A stretch of DNA of 49,430 bases from contig PLZP01000107.1 of the NCBI GenBank assembly GCA_003152215.1, positions 4,082 through 53,511 of the forward strand. The letters are read 5' to 3'. This DNA is from Acidimicrobiaceae bacterium. Its GTDB lineage: Bacteria; Actinomycetota; Acidimicrobiia; Acidimicrobiales; RAAP-2. Under the pieces are notes generated by a model. That model searched no databases, was not told the DNA's origin, and saw only the letters and a list, made by a program, of their open reading frames with translations. The translations under genes and the position numbers were made by a program. Shown piece after piece: positions 16,344 through 25,135 of the stretch. How positions within the stretch are numbered: position 1 is the stretch's first letter; each line of letters starts with the position of its first letter.

Positions 16344-16418
16344 GGATGTGACGATACTCGCGACCCCCTATAGGCTTCGCGCGGTGGGTATGCCCACGAA
16401 CGATCGAAAGGTACATCA

Positions 16419-17597
16419 ATGCCAATAGCCGTAATCGTGGATGCCGTGCGCACCCCAGGTGGGAAGCGCAACGGAAAACTGAAGAACTGGCACGCGGTCG
16501 ACTTGGCCTCCGAGGCCCTCAAGGCCATCACGAGTCGCAACAACCTCGACCCGGCGCTGATCGACGACGTCATCATGGGCTGCGTCTCCCAGGTTGGAGA
16601 GCAGGCGTTCAACGTCGGACGTAGCGCCGTCCTCGCCGCTGGATGGCCCGAGTCGGTGCCCGCGACAACCATTGACCGTCAGTGCGGCTCCTCGCAGCAG
16701 GCGCTGCATTTCGCCGCCCAGGGCGTGATGTCCGGTGCGTACGACATCGTTGTCGCCGCGGGCGTCGAGGCCATGTCACGCGTGACGATGGGCTCCTCAA
16801 TTGGCAAGGACTCCGGCTGGCCGTTCGGTCCGCGCGTCGCCGCACGCTATGAACCGGTGGGCGGGCTCAAGAATCAGGGCATCGGTGCGGAGATGATTGC
16901 CGACCAGTGGGACATTTCGCGCGAAGACCTCGACGTCTTCTCCGCCGAGAGTCAGCGACGGGCGGCGCAGGCAACCGCCGAGGGCCGCTTTGAGCGTGAG
17001 ATCGTGCCGGTCTACGTGCGCGACGAAGAAGGCAACGCCACTGACGAACTGCTGACCGCCGACGAGGGAATCCGTCCCGACACCACGGCCGCCACGTTGG
17101 CGAACCTGAAGCCCGCGTTCAAGGAAGATGGCAAGGTCACGGCCGGGAACTCTTCGCAGATCACTGACGGAGCGTCGGCGGTACTCATCATGAGTGAAGA
17201 GATGGCCAGAGAACTTGGCTACACGCCCCGCGCAAAGTTCCACACCTTCGCCCTCGCCGGCGTCGACCCCGTCACGATGTTGACTGGTCCGATTCCCGCG
17301 ACACGAAAGGTGCTCGAGCGCGCCGGACTGACGATGGACGACATTGACATCGTCGAGATCAACGAGGCGTTCGCCTCCGTCGTGCTCGCGTGGCAGAAGG
17401 AACTCAACGTCGACCTCTCGAAGGTCAACGTGAATGGCGGGGCCATTGCGTTGGGTCACCCACTCGGTGCATCGGGCGCGAAGTTGTGCGCCACGCTGCT
17501 GAATGAACTCGAGCGCACCGGTGGTCGCTACGGTCTTCTCACCATGTGTGAAGGCGGCGGACTGGCCAACGCGACCATCATCGAGCGCCTCGGCTAA
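16419..17597 (+). CDS. thiolase (acetyl-CoA C-acyltransferase family)
   Basis: 392 aa, full length. Catalytic residues are all visible: nucleophile C89 in DRQCGSSQQA, H347 in GGAIALGHPLGASG, and C377 in LTMCEGGGLANA. The N-terminus VDAVRTPGGKRNGKLKNW is typical of degradative and biosynthetic thiolases. It catalyses reversible Claisen condensation or thiolysis of 3-ketoacyl-CoA; chain-length preference cannot be told. The ATG is preceded by GAAAGG. The neighbouring divergent PaaI thioesterase suggests a fatty-acid or aromatic-acid CoA context. Confidence 0.9.
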   Translation: MPIAVIVDAVRTPGGKRNGKLKNWHAVDLASEALKAITSRNNLDPALIDDVIMGCVSQVGEQAFNVGRSAVLAAGWPESVPATTIDRQCGSSQQALHFAAQGVMSGAYDIVVAAGVEAMSRVTMGSSIGKDSGWPFGPRVAARYEPVGGLKNQGIGAEMIADQWDISREDLDVFSAESQRRAAQATAEGRFEREIVPVYVRDEEGNATDELLTADEGIRPDTTAATLANLKPAFKEDGKVTAGNSSQITDGASAVLIMSEEMARELGYTPRAKFHTFALAGVDPVTMLTGPIPATRKVLERAGLTMDDIDIVEINEAFASVVLAWQKELNVDLSKVNVNGGAIALGHPLGASGAKLCATLLNELERTGGRYGLLTMCEGGGLANATIIERLG

Positions 17598-17612
17598 AAG
17601 CCTTCCGGGCGG

Positions 17613-17888
17613 CTACTTGTATCGCGTCGCCAAGTAGAAGCCGCCGAACATCACGACGAGACCGGCCACGAGGTACCACGACGACACCGAGCCCGGTAAG
17701 ACGTCGAGGTAGTTGAGAATGATGGTGAGCATGCCCACTGCCAGCAGCGCGACGATGAGCAGACCGTACCAACGAGGACTGTGGTCGTCACTGACGGGGC
17801 GCTTGGCGGTGATCCGCCCGCGTGCGTCGGGGGCGACGTAGCGTCCCACCGTCTTTTGGTTGTTTGCCTTCGGAGTCGACTTCGCCAT
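17613..17888 (-). CDS. crgA: CrgA-like septation protein
   Basis: 91 aa. A hydrophilic N-terminus (GRYVAPDARGRITAKRP) is followed by SPRWYGLLIVALLAVGM (first transmembrane helix), the loop LNYLDVLPGSVSSWY and a second helix ending GGFYLATRYK. This two-helix layout with a conserved NYL/LPG loop is CrgA, an actinobacterial divisome protein that binds FtsZ and FtsI and delays or coordinates septation. Its position beside the pknB cluster is the normal actinobacterial location. A TANNNT box, TAGCAT (17902-17897), lies 8 nt before the ATG, suggesting a leaderless start. Confidence 0.88.
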   Translation of the reverse strand: MAKSTPKANNQKTVGRYVAPDARGRITAKRPVSDDHSPRWYGLLIVALLAVGMLTIILNYLDVLPGSVSSWYLVAGLVVMFGGFYLATRYK

Positions 17889-17913
17889 GGGTCCCCATGC
17901 TACCTAGAGCGCG

Positions 17914-19875
17914 CTACGACGAAGTTGTCGTGGTCGGGGTCGTGGTGGTCGGCACTTCCGCTGAGGAGTAGCAGACCGAGATAATGATCGACGCGTTGTA
18001 CTTCACGTAGTCGCCAATGACCGGAACACCTTGGGCGTTGGTCTCATTGGTGACTTGACCCACCTGACTCGGCGAACAGGTCGAGGGATCGGTCGGACTG
18101 ACGTTGACGGTCAGGTGGTACGAGTGCAACGTTGAGGTCGCCACACCCTGGGTCTCTTCCAGCACGCTCGGCACGCGAACGTTGCAGTAGCCGGTTGACG
18201 TAGTCAAATCGATCTGCGTACCGGGGTTGACGAGTGTGCCGATCGCGGGATTAGAAGCTTCCACGAGGTCCAACCCAACTGTGTTCGAGCAGGCCGACGT
18301 CTGGGTCGGACCAACGCTGAGGCCAGCATTCACTAACGCCGCCGACGCTTGGCCAATTGTGAGATCCACGAGGCTCGGGACAGCGAGCTGCGACGCGGGA
18401 TTCAGTACGTAGAGAATCACCGTGTCACCCTGATGTCCGGTCTTGCCAGCGAGCGGACTTTGGTTCAGGACGACGTTGGGAACGGGCGTAACGTTCGCGG
18501 GCGCCTGATTGATGAATTTGACCTTGGGGGTCAACAAGAACTTTGTCGATCCCAGTTCGAGTTCGGCCTTAGCGATCGACATCTGGGTCACGTCAGGAAT
18601 CGTGACGGCGACCGCCTGCACACCCAGGCTCACCGTGATGTTGACCCTCTCCCCCTTCGTTAAGGTCTTCCCCGCTTTCGGATCGGAGGAGATCACGTTG
18701 CCGGCCGTGATTGATGAGTGCTCTTGGTGAACTTTGGTTTTGATGCCTTTTCCCGCGAGTTGCAGAATGGCGGCGTTTTCGGTTTTACCGACGACGTTGG
18801 GCATGAGCACGGCAGCAGTGGTCTTCTGCGTGAGGAAGTACGCGACTCCGCCCGCGGCCAGTAGGAGAATGACGACGAGTGCGATGACGCCCGTCGGATT
18901 CTTTCGACGCCGTCGAACGTCGGTTCGCGGTCCCGTCATCATCGGGACCGCTTGAGTTCGTTCCCCCGGTGTCACTCGCGGCGTGGCCCTCGTCGCGTCC
19001 CTGCCGAAGAACGCCACGTCGCGCTGTGCTGCACGCACCGGCTGACCCTCGTTGAAGCGCGTGAGGTCAGAGCGCAGATCCTCCGCTGATTGGTAGCGCT
19101 GGTCAGGGGATTTGGCGAGCGCCTCCATCACAATCGCCTGCAAATCTGCGGGAATCGTGCGGTTGAACTCCGAGGGCGGCGGGACGGTTCCGTGCACGTG
19201 CTGGCTCGATACTTCAACCGGTGAGTCACCAATGAAGGGCGGACGTCCCGCGAGCATCTCGTAGAGCACGACGCCGAGTGAGTAGATGTCGCTTCGACCA
19301 TCGACCGGCGCACCCTCGGCCTGTTCGGGCGAGAAGTACGTGGCCGTGCCCATGACCGAGCCCTCTTCGGCGATCTGGTCTTCCACCGACATTGCCTGCG
19401 CGATGCCGAAGTCGGTCACCTTCACTTGACCGTCGCTCGCGATGAGGATGTTGCCAGGTTTGATGTCGCGGTGCACTACGCCGTTGCGGTGCGCGTAGCC
19501 GAGCGCTGCGGCGACCTGGGACGTCAGACTCGCCGAGTGCGATGCGGTGAGCGTGCGTCCGCCTCGAAGCATGTCGGCGAGCGAAGTGCCGTCGACGAGC
19601 TCCATGACGATGAAATACGTACCCTGGTCCTCGCCCCAATCAAAGACCGGGACGATGTTCGGGTGCGAGAGGTTCGCGGCGGCCTGGGCTTCGCGGCGAA
19701 AACCCTCGACGAAAAGTGGATCGGCGCTGAGTTCGGGGTACAGGGTCTTTATGGCGACCGGACGGTTCAAGAGCGTGTCCTGGGCCCGGTAGACAATGGC
19801 CATGCCCCCGCGGGCGATGAGATGCGTTACCTGATAGCGACCGGAATACAGTCGAGGGTCATCCACAGGCTCCAT
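17914..19875 (-). CDS. pknB: PASTA-domain Ser/Thr protein kinase PknB
   Basis: 653 aa. The cytosolic kinase domain (about 14-280) shows the Gly-rich loop ARGGMAIVY, K43 in VAIKTL, HRDIKPGNIL, DFGIAQ and the APE-like SPEQAEG. A juxtamembrane Arg/Lys patch precedes a single transmembrane helix (VIALVVILLLAAGGVAYFL, about 330-350), and four extracellular PASTA repeats follow (PNVVGKT, PDVTQM, PSLVDLT, PSVLEET starts). The Thr/Ser-rich C-terminal tail ends TTTTSS. PknB senses muropeptides/lipid II and phosphorylates division and wall-synthesis proteins. Cysteines occur in PASTA 3 and 4. A TANNNT box lies 9 nt before the ATG. Confidence 0.94.
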   Translation of the reverse strand: MEPVDDPRLYSGRYQVTHLIARGGMAIVYRAQDTLLNRPVAIKTLYPELSADPLFVEGFRREAQAAANLSHPNIVPVFDWGEDQGTYFIVMELVDGTSLADMLRGGRTLTASHSASLTSQVAAALGYAHRNGVVHRDIKPGNILIASDGQVKVTDFGIAQAMSVEDQIAEEGSVMGTATYFSPEQAEGAPVDGRSDIYSLGVVLYEMLAGRPPFIGDSPVEVSSQHVHGTVPPPSEFNRTIPADLQAIVMEALAKSPDQRYQSAEDLRSDLTRFNEGQPVRAAQRDVAFFGRDATRATPRVTPGERTQAVPMMTGPRTDVRRRRKNPTGVIALVVILLLAAGGVAYFLTQKTTAAVLMPNVVGKTENAAILQLAGKGIKTKVHQEHSSITAGNVISSDPKAGKTLTKGERVNITVSLGVQAVAVTIPDVTQMSIAKAELELGSTKFLLTPKVKFINQAPANVTPVPNVVLNQSPLAGKTGHQGDTVILYVLNPASQLAVPSLVDLTIGQASAALVNAGLSVGPTQTSACSNTVGLDLVEASNPAIGTLVNPGTQIDLTTSTGYCNVRVPSVLEETQGVATSTLHSYHLTVNVSPTDPSTCSPSQVGQVTNETNAQGVPVIGDYVKYNASIIISVCYSSAEVPTTTTPTTTTSS

Positions 19876-19917
19876 AGTGCGCCTAGCCTACGCCCTCGCC
19901 AATCACGGAATTCCCCA

Positions 19918-21453
19918 CTAGACCTTGCACGTCGTCGACGTTCCGGTCGACGGCTTGCCAGACTGGATAGCCAGCGCACCCTCGACAAGACATTTCACGA
20001 CCGGTCCCGCGATCGTCGCGCCGAAGTTCGGGGTGGGCTGGTACGGGATGACGACGGCGACCGCGACGGTCGGATCGGTCGCCGGCGCGAACGCGATCAA
20101 CCAGTCGTCGGTGTTCTTCTTCGCGTTGCCGGTCTGCGCGGTACCCGTCTTCGCCGCCACGTCGTCCTGGAGAAGGAATCCAACTCCTGACGCCGTACCG
20201 TACGCGACGACCTTCTGCATCAGCGGAACGATGAACGCGGCCTGGGCCTTCGTCAGCGGCGTCTTCCATACCGAGTCCTTGTAGCGCTTGACGATGGTGC
20301 CGTCAGGGGAGGTGATGTAGTCCAAGAAATGCGGCGTCATCATGACACCGCCGTTGCCGATCGCCGCAGCGACCAACGCGTTCTGCAGCGCGGTGGCGCG
20401 CACGTTCTCTTGGCCGATGGCCGATTTGGCCAGTCCCGGCAAGTCGTTCGAGAACGATCCGGCCGACGGGAAGTAACTCGGCGCGGTCCCCGGGGCGGTG
20501 CTGGGCAGGTCGATCGGCGGTACCGAGTTGTAGCCGAAGGAGTTGGCCGCCTTCGCCATGTAGTCAGCGCCGAGATCGAGACCGAGCAACGCGTAGCCCG
20601 GGTCACACGACACCGGCAGCATCACGGACACGTCGCCGCCGCACGTCGTCATTCCGCTGTTACAGAGCACCGAGGTCGTATCGGGCAGCGTCGTACAGGC
20701 ACCGCGGTCACTGTTGAACGACTTCGTGAGGTCGGCCGGTTTGCTCACGACCGCCGCCGCCGTCGTGATCACCTTGAACGTAGATCCCGGGGGGAAAGTC
20801 TGCTGCGTCGCGACCAGTCCGAGTGGCGCGAAACCGTTGCTGTCCTCCTTGGTGTACAGCTTCCACGCCGCTTGGTCGATCGCTGTGACGGGTGACGTCA
20901 GTGGCACCGGGTTATACGAGGGATTCGAGTACATCGCCAGGACGTCACCGTTCTTCGGATTCAGCACGACGGCCGCCCCGTCCTCGGGCGATCCGTCAGG
21001 GTTCTTCATCGCGGCGCGCGCAATTCGCTGGAGTGCGGGCAATACCGTCAGCGTGATCGAGTCTGCGGCACTCGTCGGCGCCAGCACTTGTTCGATGCTC
21101 TGCGGCGGTTGGGCGTGCGCCGCGAGGTATCCGTCGTACTCGTCTTCGAGTCCCCACACCCCATACCACGGGGAGGAGAATCCCAGGATGCCCGAGAAGA
21201 GTGACCCGTACGGGTAGACCCGTCGGTACGGGTACAACGAACTGTTCTGCTTCGTCGAGAAGGCCAAGACCGATCCGTCAGCGGCGTCGATCTGTCCGCG
21301 CGGGAACATGCTCGACGAGTTGTTGTTGCGCGGATTCGAGGAGCTGGCGTCGAGCGACGGTGCTTTGAAGAACTGAATGTTGGCGGCCTGGGCTGCGACC
21401 ACCGCAAAGAGCAGCAAGATGATCGTGGCGAGGACGCCAAGTCGTCGTGACAC
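19918..21453 (-). CDS. pbpA: PbpA-like class B penicillin-binding protein with altered SxN motif
   Basis: 511 aa. A signal-anchor (LGVLATIILLLFAVVAAQAA) is followed by a short dimerisation region (PRGQIDAADGSVLA) and the transpeptidase domain. The nucleophile motif is STFK (FPPGSTFKVITTAAAV) and the third motif is KTGT (AAKTGTAQTGN). The second motif, normally SxN, reads SCD (PVSCDPGYALLG; codon GAC at 20604-20602). PbpA cross-links peptidoglycan in the periplasm. The GTG start is 3 nt after the pstP stop and has a GGAGG site 7-8 nt upstream. No rodA lies between. Four cysteines cluster around the second motif. Activity is likely but the SCD substitution needs notice. Confidence 0.88.
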   Translation of the reverse strand: MSRRLGVLATIILLLFAVVAAQAANIQFFKAPSLDASSSNPRNNNSSSMFPRGQIDAADGSVLAFSTKQNSSLYPYRRVYPYGSLFSGILGFSSPWYGVWGLEDEYDGYLAAHAQPPQSIEQVLAPTSAADSITLTVLPALQRIARAAMKNPDGSPEDGAAVVLNPKNGDVLAMYSNPSYNPVPLTSPVTAIDQAAWKLYTKEDSNGFAPLGLVATQQTFPPGSTFKVITTAAAVVSKPADLTKSFNSDRGACTTLPDTTSVLCNSGMTTCGGDVSVMLPVSCDPGYALLGLDLGADYMAKAANSFGYNSVPPIDLPSTAPGTAPSYFPSAGSFSNDLPGLAKSAIGQENVRATALQNALVAAAIGNGGVMMTPHFLDYITSPDGTIVKRYKDSVWKTPLTKAQAAFIVPLMQKVVAYGTASGVGFLLQDDVAAKTGTAQTGNAKKNTDDWLIAFAPATDPTVAVAVVIPYQPTPNFGATIAGPVVKCLVEGALAIQSGKPSTGTSTTCKV

Positions 21454-21456
21454 GAA

Positions 21457-22659
21457 TCAGCCTCCGTTCAACGTGGTCGTCGCCGTGGGTAACGTCGTCG
21501 TGGTCGTCGACGAAGATTCCGTCGAAGCCGTACATTTCGTCAACGAGCAGAGATAGTCAGAGTAATGTCTCGCGGCTTTGAGCGTCGGTTCTGAGATTGA
21601 TTGGTTGAGTGCGGCCTGGTCGCCGGGACGGAGCGTTTTCACGTTGTAGCCCGTGTCAACGAGGAGCGACGGCTTAAACCACAGCACACCGCCCGGCTGG
21701 CCCTGGTAAATGGCGACGACGCCCGAGTCGTTGCCCAAGTAGTACGTCGAGTACGCGTACCATTGCAGAATGAAGTACGCGCCGACGACCACGCCGATGA
21801 GTACGGCGGCCACGAAGGGTGTCCGCCAGGTGAGGCGGCGATTCTTACGCCGACGCACGGTGGTCACCGCCGCGCTCTTGGCGACCGGTGGCGTCGTGGA
21901 GCTGATGGTCCGCTGAATCGGCCTGGAAGCAACACTGATGTCGTCGAACTCGAGCAGTACCGCCGAGATGTTGTCGCGACCGCCGGCCTCCTTCGCCGCT
22001 TCGATCAATTGCGTGACCGACTCTTCGAGGGTGAACGGGGCGCTCGCCAATCGCGCCAAAGTGTCGCTGTCAAGTTCGTTCGACAGCCCGTCACTGCAGA
22101 GCAGCAGTCGATCACCCTTCAGCGCGTGAACCGACATGACGTCCACCGCAATGGTGTCCTCAACGCCGACGCCGCGCGTCAGTTGGTGGCGTCGAGGGTG
22201 GACCGCCGCCTCTTCGGGGGTCAGTCGGCCCATTCGAACCCACTCCTCGGCGACGCTGTGGTCGTCGGTGAGGAGACGAAGCGCCCCGTCACGCAGTTGG
22301 TAGGCCCTCGAGTCGCCAACGTGACAGAGCGTCGGCGACGTGACGCCTTCGTCATCAACGGTCAGTCCAATCGCGATGACCGTCGTACCCATGCCGAAGT
22401 GGTTCGGATTCTCGCGGGCATCGTTCAAGACCGAGATATTGGCGGCGTTGATTGCGTTGTAGAGACCTTCGACACTCTGGTCCCCGGCGAAGCCACTGCG
22501 AAGCAGTTCAATCGTCATCTCGGAGGCCACTTCGCCAGCCGCGTGACCGCCCATGCCGTCGGCCACGATCGCTAACGAGTCGTCCACGTAGATCGCGTCT
22601 TGATTCGATTGACGCACCAGTCCAGTGTCGGTCGCCTCGGCGTAACGCCAATGCGTCAA
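21457..22659 (-). CDS. pstP: PP2C-type Ser/Thr phosphatase PstP
   Basis: 400 aa. The PPM/PP2C catalytic domain (about 1-240) has RQSNQDAIYV, ADGMGGHAAGEVAS (metal-binding Asp), CHVGDSRAYQLR, LLCSDGLSNELD and GGRDNISAVLLEF. A basic linker (RRRKNRRLTWR) leads to one transmembrane helix (FVAAVLIGVVVGAYFIL) and an extracellular domain of about 90 residues ending in a Ser/Thr-rich tail. It reverses PknB phosphorylation. The start overlaps fhaB by 4 nt and the stop lies 3 nt before pbpA, so the cluster is one operon. Confidence 0.93.
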   Translation of the reverse strand: MTHWRYAEATDTGLVRQSNQDAIYVDDSLAIVADGMGGHAAGEVASEMTIELLRSGFAGDQSVEGLYNAINAANISVLNDARENPNHFGMGTTVIAIGLTVDDEGVTSPTLCHVGDSRAYQLRDGALRLLTDDHSVAEEWVRMGRLTPEEAAVHPRRHQLTRGVGVEDTIAVDVMSVHALKGDRLLLCSDGLSNELDSDTLARLASAPFTLEESVTQLIEAAKEAGGRDNISAVLLEFDDISVASRPIQRTISSTTPPVAKSAAVTTVRRRKNRRLTWRTPFVAAVLIGVVVGAYFILQWYAYSTYYLGNDSGVVAIYQGQPGGVLWFKPSLLVDTGYNVKTLRPGDQAALNQSISEPTLKAARHYSDYLCSLTKCTASTESSSTTTTTLPTATTTLNGG

Positions 22660-23108
22660 CGAACCACCTCGAACAACACGCCGCCAACCTGGACGATGTC
22701 ACCGCGTTCCAGGTGGACGCGTCCGTCGACGAGTTCCTGATTGACGTAGGTGCCGTTCGTCGAGCCCAAGTCCTCGATCGAGAGATCGCCTTGGTCGTTG
22801 GCGAGTCGGGCGTGTCGCGAAGAGAGATACGTGTCGGACATCGCTAGGTCGCAGTCCGCACTTCGACCGATCGTGACCGCGGTGTCCACGGTGACGCGCT
22901 CGCCGGTTCGATCTTGTGGTTCAATGAACTCGAGCGCGAGCGTTCCACCGCGTCGTCGACGGGCTCGCGGTTCGTAGTCGATGGGGCGGGCCTGCACCGC
23001 GGCCACGCGCATGACGCGCAGCAGGAAGAGGGCGGCAACGACCATGACGAGGATTTGCAGCGGGCGAACAATCGCCGCGTAGTTCGACGTCGTGCCCAAC
23101 AAGGTCAA
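22656..23108 (-). CDS. fhaB: FhaB-like FHA-domain protein with N-terminal membrane helix
   Basis: 150 aa. An N-terminal transmembrane helix (PLQILVMVVAALFLLRVMRV) and a basic stretch (RARRRRGG) lead into one FHA domain: TIGRSADCDLAMSD, SSRHARL, DLGSTNGTYVNQ, LERGDIVQVGG. The R, S, H and N residues that contact phosphothreonine are all present. FhaB (FipA) is a PknA/PknB target that binds phosphorylated divisome proteins. It overlaps pstP and fhaA by 4 nt on either side. Confidence 0.92.
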   Translation of the reverse strand: MTLLGTTSNYAAIVRPLQILVMVVAALFLLRVMRVAAVQARPIDYEPRARRRRGGTLALEFIEPQDRTGERVTVDTAVTIGRSADCDLAMSDTYLSSRHARLANDQGDLSIEDLGSTNGTYVNQELVDGRVHLERGDIVQVGGVLFEVVR

Positions 23109-23752
23109 GCCAGTTCGATGCGAAAGTGGAGTGTCGCGATCGTGACGTCGTCACGTGGCGACAGTGAGACGGCGGTGACCCGGTGACCGTTCACGAACGT
23201 TCCATTCGTTGACTGGAGATCACGGATGGCCACGCCGTCGTTCGTACGCCACACCTCGGCGTGACGTCGTGAGACGTTGGAGTCATTGATCACCACCTCG
23301 ACATCGGGGCTCCGTCCGATGACCAACGGGGCATCGCCAACCTTGAAGGAACGTCCGTCGCTCGAAATGAGCCGGGGTTGGCTCTCGCCGCCTACGAATT
23401 CGGTCTTGACCTCGACGTTTCCGGGCTTGATGTCGTCATCGATGAACACTTCGACCTTCACCGGCCCGACGAAACTGAAGCCTTCGCTCACGGCGTGCTG
23501 GCGGACCGTCTCTTCGAGTTCGCTTACGAGGACTTTTTGAAAGCCTTCGAATCGCTCTGCGTCGACCGGTCCCAGCCACACACGAATCTGATTAGGTGAA
23601 ATCGGCCCTTGACTCGAGAGACGACGTGTCAGATCGACCTCACGAACGATGCGCGTGCCGATCTCAATCGGCTGCAAAGTGCTCTTGAATGTGCGAGAGA
23701 ACGTCTTCTCGAAGATTCGCTCAAGGCGATTCTCGACACCTTTTAGGACCAT
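23105..23752 (-). CDS. fhaA: FhaA-like protein (DUF3662 + FHA)
   Basis: 215 aa from the ATG at 23752 (VLKGVENRLERIFEKTFSRT), where the conserved DUF3662/FhaA_N domain begins; the frame is open a further 26 codons but that part is not conserved-looking. The C-terminal FHA domain has LVIGRSPDVEVVINDSNVSR, RRHAEVW and DLQSTNGTFVNGH. It binds phosphothreonine on the PknB pathway and, in mycobacteria, the MviN/MurJ pseudokinase domain. It is shorter than mycobacterial FhaA because the long linker between the domains is nearly absent. It is first in the operon, with a TANNNT box, TACAGT, 10 nt before the start. Confidence 0.92.
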   Translation of the reverse strand: MVLKGVENRLERIFEKTFSRTFKSTLQPIEIGTRIVREVDLTRRLSSQGPISPNQIRVWLGPVDAERFEGFQKVLVSELEETVRQHAVSEGFSFVGPVKVEVFIDDDIKPGNVEVKTEFVGGESQPRLISSDGRSFKVGDAPLVIGRSPDVEVVINDSNVSRRHAEVWRTNDGVAIRDLQSTNGTFVNGHRVTAVSLSPRDDVTIATLHFRIELA

Positions 23753-23837
23753 AACAACATCAACTGTACCGGCGCCCCCTGACTGCGGTCGGCGCAAACG
23801 AAGGCTTTCACACGTCGAGTATTGTTGCAAGGTCTCG

Positions 23838-23924
23838 GGGCGAGTGGCGAAATTGGCAGACGCGCAGGCTTCAGGTGCCTGTATTCGAAAGGATGTGGGG
23901 GTTCAAGTCCCCCCTCGCCCACCA
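23838..23924 (+). tRNA. tRNA-Leu(CAG)
   Basis: 87 nt including an encoded CCA. The acceptor stem GGGCGAG (23838-23844) pairs with CTCGCCC (23914-23920), followed by ACCA. The anticodon arm is CAGGC-TTCAGGT-GCCTG, anticodon CAG, reading CUG leucine codons. There is a long variable arm (class II tRNA) and a T-arm GGGGG-TTCAAGT-CCCCC. The last 20 nt before the CCA region recur exactly at 25136-25155. Confidence 0.95.
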
Positions 23925-23978
23925 CTGTGCGACATCGCGCCGGGCCGAGGCGTTCGCGCTCGATGACGCTGGACTCAG

Positions 23979-24905
23979 TCAACCGAGCGCTTCACGAAGA
24001 GCCAGAACCGCCTCGGCCATCGCTCGATCGGCTGCGTCGATGGTGCCACTCATCCCGAAGAACGCATGAATCATCCCGTCGTAGCGTGTTGACGCGGCGG
24101 CAACGCCCGCTTCGGAGAGTCGCGCGGCGTACGCCTCGCCCTCGTCCCGGAGGGGGTCGAACTCCGCGGTGATGACGAGGGCCGGAGGTAGGCCCGAGAG
24201 ATCACCGACGAGCAAAGGTGATAGATCCGGGTGCCGCGGGTCGCACCCCGCGAGGTAGTGACCGTAGAACCATCGCATGCGCTCGGCGGTGAGCAGATAG
24301 CCCTCACCGTTCTCCGAGTGTGAAGGCTTCGAGCACGTCATGTCCGTGCAGGGATAGATCAGAAGTTGGAACGAGATCGGCGGTCCGCCCGCGTCTCGGG
24401 CTCGGCGTGCAACTACGGCGCCCAGATTTCCTCCCGCACTGTCGCCGGCGACGGCCAGTCTCGAGCCGACCGCGCCAATCGCCTCGGCGTGGTCGCTCAC
24501 CCAACGGACCGCGGCCTCGCAGTCATCGACCGCTGCAGGAAAGGGGGCCTCGGGCGCGAGTCGATAGTCAACGCTGACGACCACGGCCGGCACGCCAACG
24601 GACAGACCGCGGCACACTCCGTCGAGAGTCTCGATGTTGCCGCCCACAAATCCGCCGCCATGGAAGTAGACGATCACCGGCAACAACTCGCGGCTCTCGG
24701 GTCTGTAGATCCGGATGGGAATCTCCCCACCCGGTCCGGGTATCTCGCGATCCTCGGTCCGGGCTGCGTTGGTGACCGGCCCCTTGATTGACGCGAGACC
24801 AATCAACACTTCGCGAAACTGTTCGGGTGTCTCCTCGGACATCGCTCGTTGCGGTAGCGCCGCCATCGCGTCAAGAATCGCCTGCGCCTGAGGATCGACC
24901 GCCAT
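23979..24905 (-). CDS. HSL-family alpha/beta hydrolase (esterase)
   Basis: 308 aa from the ATG at 24905 (MAVDPQAQAILDAMAALP). The oxyanion-hole motif YFHGGGFVGG is near residue 83, the nucleophile elbow is AVAGDSAGGNLG, and the acid and base are in AEFDPLRDEG and DGMIHAFFG. This is the hormone-sensitive-lipase (bacterial esterase IV) family, which hydrolyses short acyl esters. There is no signal peptide. It lies, in reverse orientation, inside the 1.2-kb segment flanked by the tRNA-Leu 3' end and its copy, so it may be cargo of a former integrated element, though its base composition does not stand out. Confidence 0.87.
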   Translation of the reverse strand: MAVDPQAQAILDAMAALPQRAMSEETPEQFREVLIGLASIKGPVTNAARTEDREIPGPGGEIPIRIYRPESRELLPVIVYFHGGGFVGGNIETLDGVCRGLSVGVPAVVVSVDYRLAPEAPFPAAVDDCEAAVRWVSDHAEAIGAVGSRLAVAGDSAGGNLGAVVARRARDAGGPPISFQLLIYPCTDMTCSKPSHSENGEGYLLTAERMRWFYGHYLAGCDPRHPDLSPLLVGDLSGLPPALVITAEFDPLRDEGEAYAARLSEAGVAAASTRYDGMIHAFFGMSGTIDAADRAMAEAVLALREALG

Positions 24906-25106
24906 AGTGCCCAACCATTTCCATCACGCGATCGCTGACCGACCACTGTCTCCTGAATCTAGTGTCACCCCCTCGGCGGAATGCTTACGTACTGACCTCA
25001 ATCGTCACGAACTCGAACGATCGTCCCGCCGTGGCGACACCATCACCGCTCGGCATCAACAACAGTTCGGTGGCGACGGAACGAAGTTGAAACATCATCG
25101 GTGGCC

Positions 25107-25128
25107 GAGGGGTCCGAAAGGACCTCTC
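25107..25128 (+). other. stable hairpin with GAAA tetraloop
   Basis: GAGGGGTCC-gaaa-GGACCTCTC forms a 9-bp stem with one G-U pair closed by a GNRA tetraloop. It lies 7 nt before the tRNA 3'-end copy, in the gene-free stretch 24906-25242. It may be part of a decayed tRNA-like or att structure, or a small structured RNA. No U-tract follows, so it is a poor terminator. Confidence 0.5.
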
Positions 25129-25135
25129 TGCGTCG

